Origin: Turritopsis dohrnii
Taxonomy: Eukaryota; Cnidaria; Hydrozoa; Anthoathecata; Oceaniidae
Length of the DNA: 64,000 nt
Reading direction: 5' to 3'
Assembly (NCBI GenBank): GCA_027922465.2
Contig: BQMF02000753.1
Span: forward strand, 1-64,000
Shown here: in pieces, positions 12,493 through 24,344 of the stretch
How positions within the stretch are numbered: position 1 is the first letter of the stretch
Layout of the letters: every line of letters starts with the position of its first letter
The notes under the pieces: generated by a model
Database searches by the model: none
Seen by the model: only the letters and a program-made list of their open reading frames with translations
What the model was told of the DNA's origin: nothing
Program-made: the position numbers and the translations under genes

Positions 12493-13341
12493 CTACTTCA
12501 GACAGCAATTCTTATTGGTTTGACTGCTAGCACATAACCGGTATAAAAGTCCAATATTTGTTGCCATTATTACAACCATACCTACACACCCGATCACATA
12601 GGGAATTGTAGAGACCATATGGCGATTTTGTAGCAGCCAGCGAATCATCCATGCCGAGGTTAGGATGCGGCAAAAGATGAGTGTGAGTAGGACCATAGTA
12701 CTGTTTAATTTATATAAGTGTAGATTCTTTGTGGCACTCAATTTCATTAAGCGGCGTAGATGTAAAAATATGCTATTAAATTCCATTAGAAGCGAGCAGA
12801 CAGCAAAGCCTGTGTATTTCTTGCTCGACAAACTTATTCCGAAAGCAAGCAAGACCTAAACAAAAACAAAGATTATATAGAATAACAGATTTTCATTTAT
12901 ATGCCACATAGAATCTTTCCTAATTTGAAACATTCGCAAGCAATTAAATGAAATCGGACAAACTAAGCAAAGGAAACAAAACTTATAATCAACAAACACA
13001 AGATATCTTCACATCTGAGTAACAACTTTCATTTGTTGTACAAAACACTGACTTACTGTAACATGATGGAATATGATTGGCCATTGCCTAAATTTATCAT
13101 GCAATATAGTGTCTATGAAGTCATATGCAAAGTAACCTAAAAGAAATTAGCAGTGAGATAAAAAAAATAAGGAGAAGTACCAAAAGATGGTCTGAAAGTT
13201 AAAAAAAGTCATGATATCTCTACAACCGTATGAAAATCAAAATGAAATGATATCATACCTGTCGAAAACATGATTAAGGCGGTTGAAAGGGAGGTAGTTG
13301 TGTTAATCATATCATTTAACAGTTTTGGCTCGTCTAGATAG
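12493..13341 (-). CDS. TLC-domain (TRAM/LAG1/CLN8) membrane protein, C-terminal exons
   Basis: Three exons join in frame on the minus strand: 13341-13259, 13136-13057 and 12855-12493 (stop included). They encode YLDEPKLLNDMINTTT, then GYFAYDFIDTIL, QWPIIFHHVT, CSLLMEFNSIFLHLRRLMKL, LIFCRILTSAWM and TNIGLLYRL. The GYFxYD..W.xxFHH block and the (E)xxxxFLHLR helix define the TLC domain as in TLCD-type proteins, multi-pass membrane proteins associated with phospholipid or ceramide biology. GT-AG borders are clean and there is no stop, in contrast to the broken paralogue at 4514-5908. The N-terminal exon(s), expected to end in phase 2, were not found in the next few kilobases. The gene is therefore either incomplete here or has a long first intron. 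Confidence 0.85.
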
Positions 13342-14157
13342 CTAAGAACAAATAATCACTATTATATACCTTCATTACCATGTTGCAATAGGTTCAGTTC
13401 AGACAAACTGTTGTGGAGGTCATAAATTAAATTCAACAGTTTTCTGCAGGGAAATCTCCACCTGGAAATCTCCACCTGGTAAACACTTTTTAGCTCATTT
13501 GTTTGCTCTTTTGGTATTTGTCAACTGATCGATAACAATTTTATCATTTTTATCTTAAAGTAGACAATTCCAGGTAAACGTTTCGTCGCTCTTGAACAAT
13601 GCATATTATATTAAAAAAGCTTTGAAAGTTCCAAGACGAAAAGCTCAAAAATTATTTATACATGACTTTTTATGCTTTAAGTATAATAATTCACTTATGT
13701 CCTCAATGAAGCTGTGCTTGTCTTCCATATGATTAGATTTTTGGAATGTTTAAATTGGCGAAAGATAGATCTACCTGTTAAAAGTTCATTTTGTTATTTT
13801 TTAATTATGAAATTGTCCTTTACTACTGTAAGTTTCTGATTTGTATTGATATAGTCAAACCTCTATAATTTGAACCATGGTATAACTCGAACTTACCATA
13901 AATCAAACATTTTGTTTGGTCCCTGGAGTGTTCAAATTAGAGAAAGTTTATTGTATATAGATTGCATTAATTGGATTTCTGCGAAAGCAAGAAATACCTT
14001 AAAACCGGCTCTGTTCTTTTTCTTCTTACTGTCCAAACCTAGCGGTTTTTTGAAATCTCGTGCGAATGTTTACACGAAGCCAAAGTCACGCATTTCAGTC
14101 GAAGAAACTCACAACAAAGAACCAACCAAAAGGATCCCAAAGCAGCTTTAGTCAGTA
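13342..14157. other. No exon recognised (possible TLC intron)
   Basis: The N-terminal TLC exon (WxFRNxxxSLVHS type) was looked for on the minus strand and not seen. A direct repeat GGAAATCTCCACCTG occurs twice at about 13,450-13,480. Confidence 0.4.
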
Positions 14158-14630
14158 TACACGTTTTTTTTTTTTATAAGAAAGTCACTTTTTGGCCCGA
14201 GCCTCGATTTTCTTAAGGTTTTTGACCAAATGAGGCTGAGATTTTCTTAATATTTTCTTAACTTTTCCGCTCTGAATTTCCTTTTGTTAAGACTTTGCTT
14301 TAATCATAAGCAGTAGAAACATCAATTTTGGAGAAAAAAATCACTTTTTCCTCCAAATAGCAATACGATTTTCTGCGGAATTCTTTTCAGTTTTGCTGTT
14401 TTATGAAACTTATGTTACTTTAGATTACATCCGTTAGAATGACGTCAAAATACCAAAGTTAACCGTTTTTTCCCTACTGAAACTCAATACGACCTAAAAG
14501 CTGATGTTTAAAAAAATGTGATTTTTGGAAAACTGAGGCTCGGCATTTTCTTAAGATTTTCTTAAGGTTTTGAGGTTTTTGAGCCTCATTTTCTTATAAA
14601 AATTTTTCTTATAAAAAAAAAAAACGTGTA
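14158..14630. mobile_element. MITE with TACACGTTTTTTT ends
   Basis: The left end TACACG, a T-run and ATAAGAAA is mirrored by TTTCTTATA, an A-run and CGTGTA. Inside, GAGCCTC and GAGGCTC motifs with TTTTCTTAAG repeat on both arms, so most of the element can fold on itself. The same end type (TACA, T-run, ATAAG) occurs in the smaller element at 42,896-43,023. Non-coding. Confidence 0.75.
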
Positions 14631-14809
14631 ATTAAAGAAGATGCACATTTCCAAAACTGAAGATGAAGAATAAAATCTGTAGCAGTAATTTATTATTATC
14701 TTATATTATATCATTATGATTCAATGGTGATTTTTCGTTTCATTTTATAAACAGAATGAAAAGGTATGTTTTGTTTTTGAGATTAATGCCTGAGATTTTT
14801 TTTAAAAAA

Positions 14810-15700
14810 AGATCATTGTTTGTTTCAAATGTGGGCTGTAATGCTCTTTAAGCTCTGGATGCGTACAGCTCAGCTTAAGTTCCATCTCAGCTCCAAATGT
14901 CTGCCTACTATGCACCACTTTTTTAATGTTTCACTCTAGCTATGTTTTAAGCTTATGTGCTTGTATAATACTTTGAAATGCAGTATTGTTTTTTGTGGTG
15001 ATCAGTAATTTTTAGGTTATCAATGTCTCTTATTATGGACAGCCTTCCTAATTTAGATATACAATTCGAAACACTTCACATTCTGTAAAAAACATTCAAC
15101 TTTCAGTTTTGTATTTTTCATCATCAAATTTTTGTTTACTTTTTTGTTTGCAATTAGTCCATTCGTAAAAAGAAGGATTGATAGTAATCTTAAATGTTTG
15201 AAGTTTGTGTATGATTTACTTTGAAATCAGAAATGATCAATGTATACTCATTATTCTGTATACTTTATTCCAAAATAAAGTAAGTATTTATCATTCAGAT
15301 GTAAATAAATATATGGTCTGATGGTAAATATAGTTTAAAGTGTTTGTAGTGTCAATAAAGTTTTTGTAGTGTCAACTATGCTTTTATGAAGCTCTGAGGA
15401 GTACGTATAATATTCTACTGTAGTGTGATAATTCTTTTCTAACTAAGAAGTTGTATATAAAGTAAGAAGTTTTGAGTCAAAGAGCTATGTGTTCGTATTA
15501 GGGAAAAATGTTTCAATGTTTAAGCCTTTCTAGATACAAAAGATTTTTTTTCGTTTCTTGTTTGGGTTGTAATACTTTAATACCGTTTCCTCCTCAGCTC
15601 CAACATTAAGTAGTGGTTGTCTGCTCTGCACCACTTTTGATTGATGATTTTCTAGCTAAGTTATACTGACAATGCCCCTATTTACGAATGATCTTCCTAA
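14810..15700 (+). repeat. Diverged tandem duplication, about 0.7 kb period
   Basis: Blocks near 14,830-15,060 recur near 15,560-15,710. Examples are GGGCTGTAAT versus GGGTTGTAAT, CTCAGCTCCAA, CTGC then TGCACCACTTTT, and CTTCCTAAT. Divergence is high, so this is an old local duplication or two remnants of one repeat family. No gene is seen through 17,099. Confidence 0.4.
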
Positions 15701-17099
15701 TCACGATTGTTAATGAACAATTACGTTGTGTTCAATTTTTACGTGCTGTGTGTGTGGACCCTTGTTTGCTCGTGTTATCTGTTGTGAATTTATTCCTGTT
15801 TGTATGTGGCTTGTGTGTGGGTCGAGCGTCATATAAACTATTATGTATTTATTATTATTTTATGTTTGTTGATTTTTCTATAATCGTTTTTTCGCGTTAT
15901 CCTGGCAAATTGAAATGTTTTAACTGTGTATAAATTCAAAATACTGTACTATTAGTAACACAATAAAAAATTTTGGTAAATTTTGGTATAAATTTATAGA
16001 GCATATACTTTTAATGATCAAGATCTTTGATTACTTTTTGTATTTGCAACATCGGGAATTCTGTTTGTATATATGTAATTAAGAAGATTGGAAGTGCATA
16101 TCAAATGTTTAAAGCATATTATGTGATTTTCATATGTAATCACTGTGATATCAAAAAAGATCTATATAAACTTAATTGTATTTTGTATACCCAAAATAAA
16201 CAATGTTTCATGTCATTTAGATGTACATATGCAATAAAGTTTTACATAATATCAATTACACTTTCGGCATGCCTTGTAAAGATCATTCAACCTTTTAGAA
16301 TTTCTAAAAGAATTTTTATAAACTTTTCTTCTATTGTGTTAGATTAAAATAGGTCATTTTGGGTTGATTGTTATGTCACACATTTCTTTTATATGTAATT
16401 TGTGTATTGTTTATGTAATTATATATAAAAGTACTTTTTACATTCAACAGAGTCAACATATAATTTCAAATAATTTATTCATGAAAATTTTCACTGGTAA
16501 CACACCTTTGGTCAGCTGTTTGAACATATTTAACTTCAATATTTCAATAACAAAACTCATTTTATTTTGTGTGTTACAATTCCCACCTGCTGTGTGTGTT
16601 CTACACTGAGTAGCAGTCAATGTTGTATAGTATTGTATTTTATTTTCCAATCATTCAAAACCATTCAAGTTTCAATAATGTTATTGTTAGTCTTCCATTT
16701 TCATACTTCAGCTGATTCTGCAGAAATCTTTCTGCCTGTAAGGGCATCTTGTTGACTTTGTGTTGTAGTGTCGATAAAAAAAACCCCCAAAAAGCCAGCT
16801 GTTCATAAATGTTTTTTTTTCTCTGTGCAATGAAAATCAGTAACTAAGAAAAACTAGCAATTTTTCTATAAAGAGTTCTTTGGCAAAACTTGAAGTAGTG
16901 TCAACAACAACAGATGCCGCTGAAAATCATAGACAGTAATATATTTAGAGATTGTCTTTTAGGAATAATATCTACTTAGGCTATGATCTGGAAATTGATA
17001 TCAGTAGTTGTTATAAGGAATTTCGTCAGCCAACATAGAATAGGTTCATCTTAAGCCCAAGATCAGAAAGTCAAAGTAAAAAATATTTTAGTATGCAAA
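15701..17099. other. AT-rich intergenic, no gene recognised
   Basis: Long AT-rich stretches give several small Cys/Ile/Phe-rich open frames that look like chance openings. The only structured item is the hairpin-core repeat at 16,709-16,754. Confidence 0.4.
16709..16754 (-). repeat. Hairpin-core dispersed repeat, copy 1
   Basis: On the minus strand it reads ACAAGATGCCCTTACAGGC followed by AGAAAGATTTCTGCAGAATCA. The same core occurs at 32,638 and 46,610 on the plus strand. Two small palindromes (GCCC/GGGC-like and AGAAnGATTTCT) are kept. The family was not identified. Confidence 0.55.
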
Positions 17100-18550
17100 T
17101 ACCTTAAGGGAATTAATATTGCGAGAACTTATTTTCGCGGAATTTTGTTTTTAGAAATTTCACGTAAAAAGAGGGTATATATTAATTTTCGCGGATTTTT
17201 GTGGTTTTGTTTTTTGAAGATTTCGTTCAAAGGAAGTTAATTTTGGTCATATTTAGCAAGATGGTGAAAATATCCTGCAAAAAGTAATTGCAAAGGGACT
17301 AATGAATATAGCTACTAAGAACTAGTTTACAAGTCATCGTCAATATCACCTTGTATTATTGTGAATTATCATAATCAGATGTTTCTTGGTAAAAAGTACA
17401 AGCAGAGATGTTCACACTATCGATACAGGTGTACCAAAAACAGGAAGAGATCATCAGACAACAAAAAACACTTCACCTTATGAAAAAAAGTAGGGACATT
17501 TGAGAGCTACTCTTATCATGAAGCTACTTCAGGCATATTTCCAAGCACTTTTAGCCACTACTATTGTTTTGAAAGATTGAGTTGAAAAAAAAAGCAGTTT
17601 TCCGGAGGTTCAGGGGGCGATGTCTCTCCGGAAGCTCTGCGATTCTGTCATTTTCCACGATTTCAAAAATCTTTAAAGTCACTCTAATGGGGTGTTCTAA
17701 TGGATAAAATCAGCCTGGCATAACGGACTGACTGGATTTGCCGAAATCTAACCTTTTATATCAAAGTCTCATAAAATTCAACATGTGTTCACATGAGAAA
17801 TGCATCAGCCCGGTTTGCCGAGATTTCGCTTTTGTACCGAGATCACAGCAAGGTGGGCTGAAATTTTTCCACTCTAGAGCACTCATGTTTTTCTTTGGAA
17901 CGTGTTTTTCAGCACGGTTTGTCAAGATATTTTTTTCATGTGAACCCAAGACAAAATCATCCTGGTGAACCGACCCAGCCCGCTTTGCCAGGCTAATTTT
18001 TCTCCACATCCATGCCCTTATAACTCTAACTATTCTATATAGTTGGGTATAATTACTTTCCTCTTATTCTGAAGAACTCCTGCGAGAAGGATCTTCAAAC
18101 TGTGATAAATCTTTCCATGAAATGTAACATGTGTTCAATCAAGGTTCCATGTAACAAACATGGCATTAAAAGTTTTATACAGCTGGTTTCTTTAATACAC
18201 CAAATACACTCAAACAAGAAAATTCCTGATTTGGCAAATCCTCACTTCTTCATTCTTAGTACCTTGCCAATTGCCATTGAAAAAATCTTTCATTTTAAAA
18301 TGTTCAAACAACAATTTTATTTCTTTGGTGGGCCCATATAATAAGCAATTCGAATGTATTGAAACTCAAAGAATTGAGTTTCTACTACAGTAATACGTTA
18401 GTAAAAAAGTGCTTGGAAATATGCCTGTACTTTTATCGCTTTTTAATGAATCATTAAATTAAATATTAATTTATTTATTTTCGCAGAAATCATGAAAAAC
18501 TGTGAAAACCCCGAAAATTAATTCCTGCGAAAATTAATTCCTTTAAGGTA
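17100..18550. mobile_element. Non-autonomous DNA transposon, TACCTTAAGGG ends
   Basis: TACCTTAAGGGAATTAAT at the left is mirrored by ATTAATTCCTTTAAGGTA at the right, with further inverted TTTTCGCGG / GCGAAAATTAAT motifs just inside. The 1.45-kb interior has no recognisable transposase. The ends match the element at 56,355-56,779 and, more loosely, 6025-6191. The superfamily cannot be named from the ends alone. Confidence 0.7.
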
Positions 18551-20071
18551 GCATTGATATAAATTTTAATTGCTTGGTCAACGATTCAACAATTAGTGCT
18601 CATACTAACATCGATAAGTGGAAAGGGGAATTCTAGTTTATTTTACAATGGAAAATCTCAATGCTGCATCATACCTTACTGCTACTTACGAAGGGAGAAC
18701 AAATAGGGGGTAAAACAAGAAAGAAAAGAAATCTTTAAAACTAGCAGAATAATTGGCTCACCATATAATAGTCCATGCAGATGATATCATCGAGTGTATA
18801 AGAGAACAAAATGTATTTCTCCACAACCATGGAGTTCGTAGGTCTTCTGTTGAGTATATCTTTTTGGAGTTCCGAAATTTGATATACTTGCCGAGGCAGA
18901 AAAATCCAACACTTGCAACTGAGAAGGAATTGATCATTTTTGCACTTACTTTAAATATATTGTACTTTTTCTAAACAAATAAGAAAACCATCACAAATCA
19001 GTAGAGTATAAAACACTGGCATTAAAAGAAAAACAGTAGTAGCAATGATGAGTAATGCTTACTTGTCATTACTACAAATTCATTAAAAAATTTAGCTGCA
19101 AGATTATTGTAATTGCTACTGCATAGAAATTTTATAATTAGTAGTTATTGTTTGGGAAGTTTTGCATTAATTAATTTCTACTGCTTTAAACAAAAAATTT
19201 TTTTTATCCATTGAATATCACAGATTGAGATAAAAGCCACAGAACCCTTTTGGAAATTAAGTTACATAACCAAAAAACGCTGTAAACATGGCCTAGCCAA
19301 TTAATCAAACTATAATCTAAAAACGGGACAGGCAGCCTACCTACCCAAAAAACTTAAGATACTTTTCGGGAGCTTTAAGATAAATGCACTGGACGGTCAT
19401 GAAAACAAATTAAAATCATCAAAATCATCTTATCCTTATCCGTTCTCAGGACATCTCCCCTTAAACATCATTTTCCATTGCCAATGCAATGCAATGGTTC
19501 CCTAGGACTGTAAGAACTTACATTGCATTGTGGAAAAAAATGTTTCTTGCTTGGTCATAGTTTTTTACACTTCTTATCAGAAAAGAACTATAAAATTTCA
19601 TAAAAACAGTTATACTCTATAAAATAGAAGTAACATGCACAATTGAGCATTATAGTAAATAGTAAATGCAAGTACATCACTCCTATCATTATTGTTATTT
19701 TTTTTTCTTCAAACTTAGTCAAAACTATATAGGGTGTTGGCTAGAAATTTTGGGAACATGACGTTTCTCACTGTAATTGGAAGTTGGTGAGCAAAGTTGC
19801 TCACCTTTCAGCTTTGGGTCTTAAGCTTCGGGGACACGGGCAACATTTTTCATGCGATTGCAACAAAATATTTTTTGTTGAATTTCTCGTCAGAAGCCAT
19901 GTTGTTATGATTACCGAAGGAATGCCAATCAAAAATATTACCCCCTGATTTGTGACATTTTGGTGGTCTTTTTTACACATATACTTGAAGTTGCCCTTAA
20001 AGTCGCCAAATTGGCTCAAATAAAAAAATCAAACTACTACAGGTATCCCTCATAGTCTGCATAACCTTATG
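18551..20071. other. Intergenic, no gene recognised
   Basis: No coding region is supported. A GGGGACACGGGCAACA motif near 19,831 belongs to the same family as the hairpin at 21,080-21,162. Confidence 0.4.
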
Positions 20072-20769
20072 CAGGGCCGCATCCAGACGTGATTTGGTAC
20101 CGTTGGAACGGTATGGGCGCCCAAAAATATATGCCCAAAAAAGTTTTTCCTAATTAATTTTTGTACATTTTTGTCCAGAATTATCCTTTAAAAGACCTTA
20201 ATCTTTGTATTTACAGAAGGTTTGCATCAATCTTGTATTCGCGATTGTATTCTCAACTATACCATCAGATGCTACTAGTGCGTTACGTAGCTGACAGCTA
20301 CCATATTTAATGTTTAATATTCCGTAAAAACAAAATGAATAAAACAACATTAGCCTGTAATACTTGGATAATAGATAATAATGTGAAGAAAAACTTACAT
20401 TTTATTGTTCATATATTAGAAAATGCGAATTTATTTCGACCACAATGCAGACAAAAAAGTTAAGACTGCGATAGTCGAGCTTTGCATTGATGCTCAGTCC
20501 TCGTTTTTGGGGTTCACGAGTTAAAACTTCCCCCTTTTGTCTGCTCAAAAAGTTCTTTGTATCTCGTTACTCATTCGTACATCAAGGCACGTAAAACTTA
20601 CCTTGATACATCAATATATGTAAGTCTCTTCTGGGAAGTTCATTTTCCTGGCATCTAGACCTTTTCAAATTCAAACATTTTTGCCCCTTAGCACCCACCA
20701 TTCGGGTGTCACTATACCAACCTAATCTAAGAAAACGGTATGCCCAAAAAATGTCTGGATGCGGCACTG
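20072..20769. mobile_element. hAT-like non-autonomous transposon
   Basis: The left terminus CAGGGCCGCATCCAGAC and right terminus GTCTGGATGCGGCACTG form about 17-bp inverted repeats with one mismatch. TTATG flanks both sides as a 5-bp target duplication. CAG-GC termini are typical of hAT elements, and the 5-bp duplication fits the hAT5 group rather than the usual 8 bp. An inner inverted motif (GGTATGGGC / GGTATGCCC) follows each end. No transposase is encoded in the 698 bp. Confidence 0.7.
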
Positions 20770-22346
20770 TTATGGTAAAATTTTGTGCCGCCAGCTCTTT
20801 TTAGTATTTAATGAGATATCCTTCTTTTTAAGAATTTTGATAAATTTTGTGTTATCAGAAATGTCACACTATTTTTGACTTGCATCAGCGGACTTGTTTT
20901 GACATGTCAGCAAAAATAAACCAAAATCATTGGATCGAAATAATAGTTTTGTATAAAAGCATGTTGCAAATATGGGGACACCAGCAACACTTTACAAAAC
21001 GAATTTGCAACATGAAAAATTTCTTGCTGTAACATTTTTATGGTTGAAATTTGTTGCAGCAGCAAAGAAAATATACTATGGGGACACGAGCAACAAATGT
21101 CTTGCGATGGCAACAAAACAGATTTTTGTTGTGATCGCACAAAAAATGTTGCTTGTGTCCCCTTAGCTTTAGGGAACATTTAAGATGATGGGTTACATAG
21201 GGAAGTCAAACAAATCTAGACAGAATGGAAAATTGAATGCAATTAGACTTGATTGGGTAAATGACACTGGTTTTCCATGGGGCCTGTTATATTAGAAAGA
21301 CGATGATGGAAAAAATTTGATTATTATATACTTTTTGGCTGCACGCATGATTTTGATATCTCCATAATTAAAATTCTTAAGTTGTATGAAGGTGATGATC
21401 CTACACTATTGATCAGTTGTTTTGAGATTCACAAGGTTATTTTCTCTTCACAACTGCAAATATTAGCTAACATATATTTCCAGCTCCAGGGCAATTACTA
21501 TGATGGGAGGAGGGAGGACCTTGCAGCTTTTTTGCAAACAACAATTAACAAAATAAAAACATTTGCAAACCAAACCAAACATCAATTAGTCATATGCAAC
21601 CTGTTTCTTTCTTTTTGAAAGTGAGAGTGAAAAAGGAACGAACGGAGAACAAGAACACCTTTTCGTGAAATGCAAAGATTATTATATATATATAAATTAA
21701 ACAAAATTTATACACCTCCACCAAAGCGATGCTTGCAACATAACACAACACAGATGTATATACAAAGGCCAAAAACACAATTAACTTCACTCCCAAAACT
21801 TAAAATAGTAAGCAACATGCACAAGAACACGAAGAGCAATCGTACGATCGTAAATACTCATCACTACAGAAAGATTAACAGACCAAAAATTGCATAACAT
21901 TAGAAGAGATACCATCAGGTCAGGTTCTCGATGTCTCAGATAGTTGCGATTGTTGGTTCTTTTCACTATATTTGGTACGCAAAGTTTCCTTTGGGAATAC
22001 ATTTCCGCGCTCGGATCGCTGGCTTGATTTGTTTATGAGTTGGATTTTGTGTGTGTTATCGTAAGTGAAATTTTTGTTTATTTATTTGTTTTATCAAGAG
22101 ACGAAACCATTAGAAAAACATCGGTCTGTTCAGAAATTTCTATGCTTGTTTAACGGATTTTTCCACAGTGCTGCTGCGCCTTATCGGAAAATAAAGATAA
22201 AGGATAACACATTGGGGACGGGTAATTAGAATTCTTTTGTTTTTGTCGCATATTTTTGCGCAAGGGAATTTATTATCAGTTTTCGGTTTTATCAGTGTGT
22301 CCTCGACAAGTGGGAAATTCTTTTCTTTCTTTTCATGGTGTAATGT
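20770..22346. other. Intergenic with hairpin repeats
   Basis: Apart from a family of GGGGACAC..GCAACA hairpins (about 20,973-21,162), nothing is recognised. AT-rich sequence with small chance reading frames. Confidence 0.4.
21080..21162. repeat. Perfect-ended 83-bp hairpin
   Basis: GGGGACACGAGCAACA at the left pairs with TGTTGCTTGTGTCCCC at the right, and inner arms (GATGGCAACAAAA / TTTTGTTGTGATC) also pair. Related half-copies lie at 19,831 and 20,973. This looks like a miniature fold-back repeat. Confidence 0.65.
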
Positions 22347-22403
22347 GAAGAAGAAGAAGAAGAAGAAGAAGAAGAAGAAGAAGAAGAAGAAGAAGAAGAA
22401 GAA
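22347..22403 (+). repeat. (GAA)n microsatellite
   Basis: About 19 uninterrupted GAA units. Long poly-Phe and poly-Leu readings in other frames are artefacts of this repeat. Confidence 0.95.
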
Positions 22404-23219
22404 TAACAGGGCGTAAGCCAGGAGCAAAAAAAATTCCTCGTTGAGGCAGTAATTGGGAAAAAGCAATTTGAAAAGTGCTGAAGCTATGAACTATAAAAAC
22501 TTTCAAAAACTTAGTTTGAAATATTTTCACTAATTAAAAAGTACCAATACCAAGGAGGGTTTTCACTATATTGGAGCCTCGATTATAAAAAATACATGCT
22601 GGAAAACACTTCTGTATTTATTCTAAAGTTTCACTTGAGTGAAAAAAGTAAACTAATTTAACTGCAGCTATTCTTGTGTTACCAGGCCTGGTCGTAAGCG
22701 CATGCCTCCACACACGCCAAGACTTATTTACGTGTGGCAATCGCACGCCTGGCTTGTAATGACAAGTGTAATAACAAATGCTTATTTAAAAGTCAACAAA
22801 AATCTGTCCCAAATTGTTGAAAGTTTTGCTTCGGAAATTGTTCATGTGCTACGATTAAACTTTACAATAACGGAACGAAACTTTGCTACCATTTCAGTAG
22901 TGAGGTCTCCGATCGCTTTGGAATACGGTAGTGGTTTTGAGTTAAAAATCAGTGCTCAAAAATATTCTTCGTTTCGTAGTAGAAAACAAGTCTACTCAGC
23001 GAAATGCGCTGAGGAAAATGAAGGAGGAGCTTCGTGCGCATGATTTTATTATGTATTATATTATTGTATTTTGTAGTTTTCTCTTTCTTTTTAACGTTCT
23101 TACAGAAGTATGCGCAAGGTTGCAGTTTCGAAAAAATAATCTTTTGTTTAAAAAAATGACCAGCCAGGTGGTGACGAGTTAATGGAACGGAAACGCCTTT
23201 AATTTAATTCAAAAACCTA
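22404..23219. other. Intergenic, no gene recognised
   Basis: An open frame of 113 codons at 22,702-23,043 has no motif I recognise and no supporting context. I leave it unannotated. Confidence 0.35.
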
Positions 23220-24132
23220 CCCTGAAGGTTCATTCGTGAGCACAAAAAAATGTGCTACGCATATACTTTTTTGTGCTACGCATAAAACTTTTTGTGTTAC
23301 GCATAAAACTTTTTGTGCTGCGCATAGAAGTTTTTGTGCTACGCATAAATTTTTGTGCTACGCATAAATTTTTGTGTTACGCGCATTTATTTTCTGTGTA
23401 AAGTGCTCCGCGTTTATTTCGACCTCATTTCCATTCTGGTCTGTATACTGTTGACAATTATTGTTGACAATTTCGTGCATTCTCATCCATGTGCATAATG
23501 ATGGTGGATCACATGCTTACCAAGTGAACTACCACTACCTTCAAAAACTTCTTTTTTGATTATGTTAGTTATCTCTTCTCTATTTTCTTCATCGTTTTGA
23601 AATCTCCTCCTAAGACCAAGCCTAGTTAAAAGCCTTTTTAATGTTGACAAGCTGATTACATGGTTGTGTTGGACAGCTAGAAAGAAGGTGATTTCTACGT
23701 TTGTATAACCTTGGCCAAAATACAAACTTACTAAGGACTCTAGTGTTATTGGAGATGATGTAGATTGAAGAACGAGCAAGTAATTTAAATTTAACGCTGT
23801 ACGTCGTTCCTCATCAATTCTTGCGCGCTTTTTTGCTTTTTGCACCATGTAACATTACACACTAAATAGCATAAATTCAGGACCAGATATAGGTTGTTGA
23901 TTTTTTTGCGCTAACAAACAAAAAACACAAACATGAAAAAAGTATTTGTGTAACAATGTAAAAAATAACTGTGTAGCACAACAATATCTGCGTAGAGAAA
24001 AAACTTATGCGTAACACAAAAAAGCTATGCGCAGCCCAAAAAAATTTATGCGTAGGCCAAAATATTCTATGCGTAGGCCAAAAAATTCCACGCGTAGCAC
24101 ATTTTTTTGTGCGTGCATATGAGCCTTCAGGG
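23220..24132. mobile_element. Fold-back DNA transposon with tandem-repeat arms
   Basis: CCCTGAAGG begins and CCTTCAGGG ends the element. Just inside lie GAGCACAAAAAAATGTGCTA and its mirror TAGCACATTTTTTTGTGC. Behind these, the left arm (about 23,249-23,382) holds seven or so tandem copies of a unit like TTTTTGTGCTACGCATAAA. The right arm (about 23,950-24,110) holds the inverted counterpart with units like TATGCGTAGnnnAAAAA. The centre carries one reading frame for the N-terminus of a transposase-like protein. No clear target duplication was found. Confidence 0.8.
23483..23848 (-). CDS. HTH N-terminus of an integrase-type transposase, truncated
   Basis: This 121-residue frame begins with a basic segment (MVQKAKKRARIDEERR), followed by YFGQGYTNVEITFFL and ISLSTLKRLLTRLGLRRR, then a segment around GSGSSLGKHVIHHH. 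YFxxGxTxxEIxxFL...ISxxTLKRxLxxLGLxRR is a helix-turn-helix block. It is found at the N-terminus of animal transposon proteins that continue into a DDE integrase core. Here the frame stops after about 120 residues and the catalytic core is absent. It may be a truncated gene or a DNA-binding-only product. It lies between the tandem-repeat arms of its element, which such a domain could bind (inference). Confidence 0.6.
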   Translation of the reverse strand: MVQKAKKRARIDEERRTALNLNYLLVLQSTSSPITLESLVSLYFGQGYTNVEITFFLAVQHNHVISLSTLKRLLTRLGLRRRFQNDEENREEITNIIKKEVFEGSGSSLGKHVIHHHYAHG

Positions 24133-24142
24133 CCATCGTAGT

Positions 24143-24212
24143 ATTGGTCAAAATTCGAAAAGTTATTTGTGTTTTAAACCAGGTGCCCACATTCTTGTGG
24201 ACATACTGTACC
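24143..24212 (-). mobile_element. Mariner-type terminal fragment
   Basis: Read on the minus strand: TACAGTATGTCCACAAGAAT, then GTGGGCACC, then TTTAAAACACAAATAACTTTTCG. It closely matches 26,816-26,890 on the plus strand and the terminus near 33,971-34,000. Only one end is present; the left side stops close to the fold-back element. Confidence 0.55.
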
Positions 24213-24344
24213 TTTGCGTATCATCAAACTTTGAATGTGAATAACTTTTTATTTGTTAATAAGTTACAACTTGCCATAATTCATTAGTAAATGAAAAGAC
24301 GAACTTTTAAAAAATTGCATTTATTAAAATTAAAATACGAAGCT

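Noticed and set aside
22140..22466. Open frames with poly-Phe or poly-Leu
   Set aside because: They are readings of the (GAA)n microsatellite.
23249..23382. Possible CRISPR-like array of regularly spaced repeats
   Set aside because: Units are contiguous without spacers, mirrored in the other arm, and the DNA is eukaryotic; it is a transposon arm.
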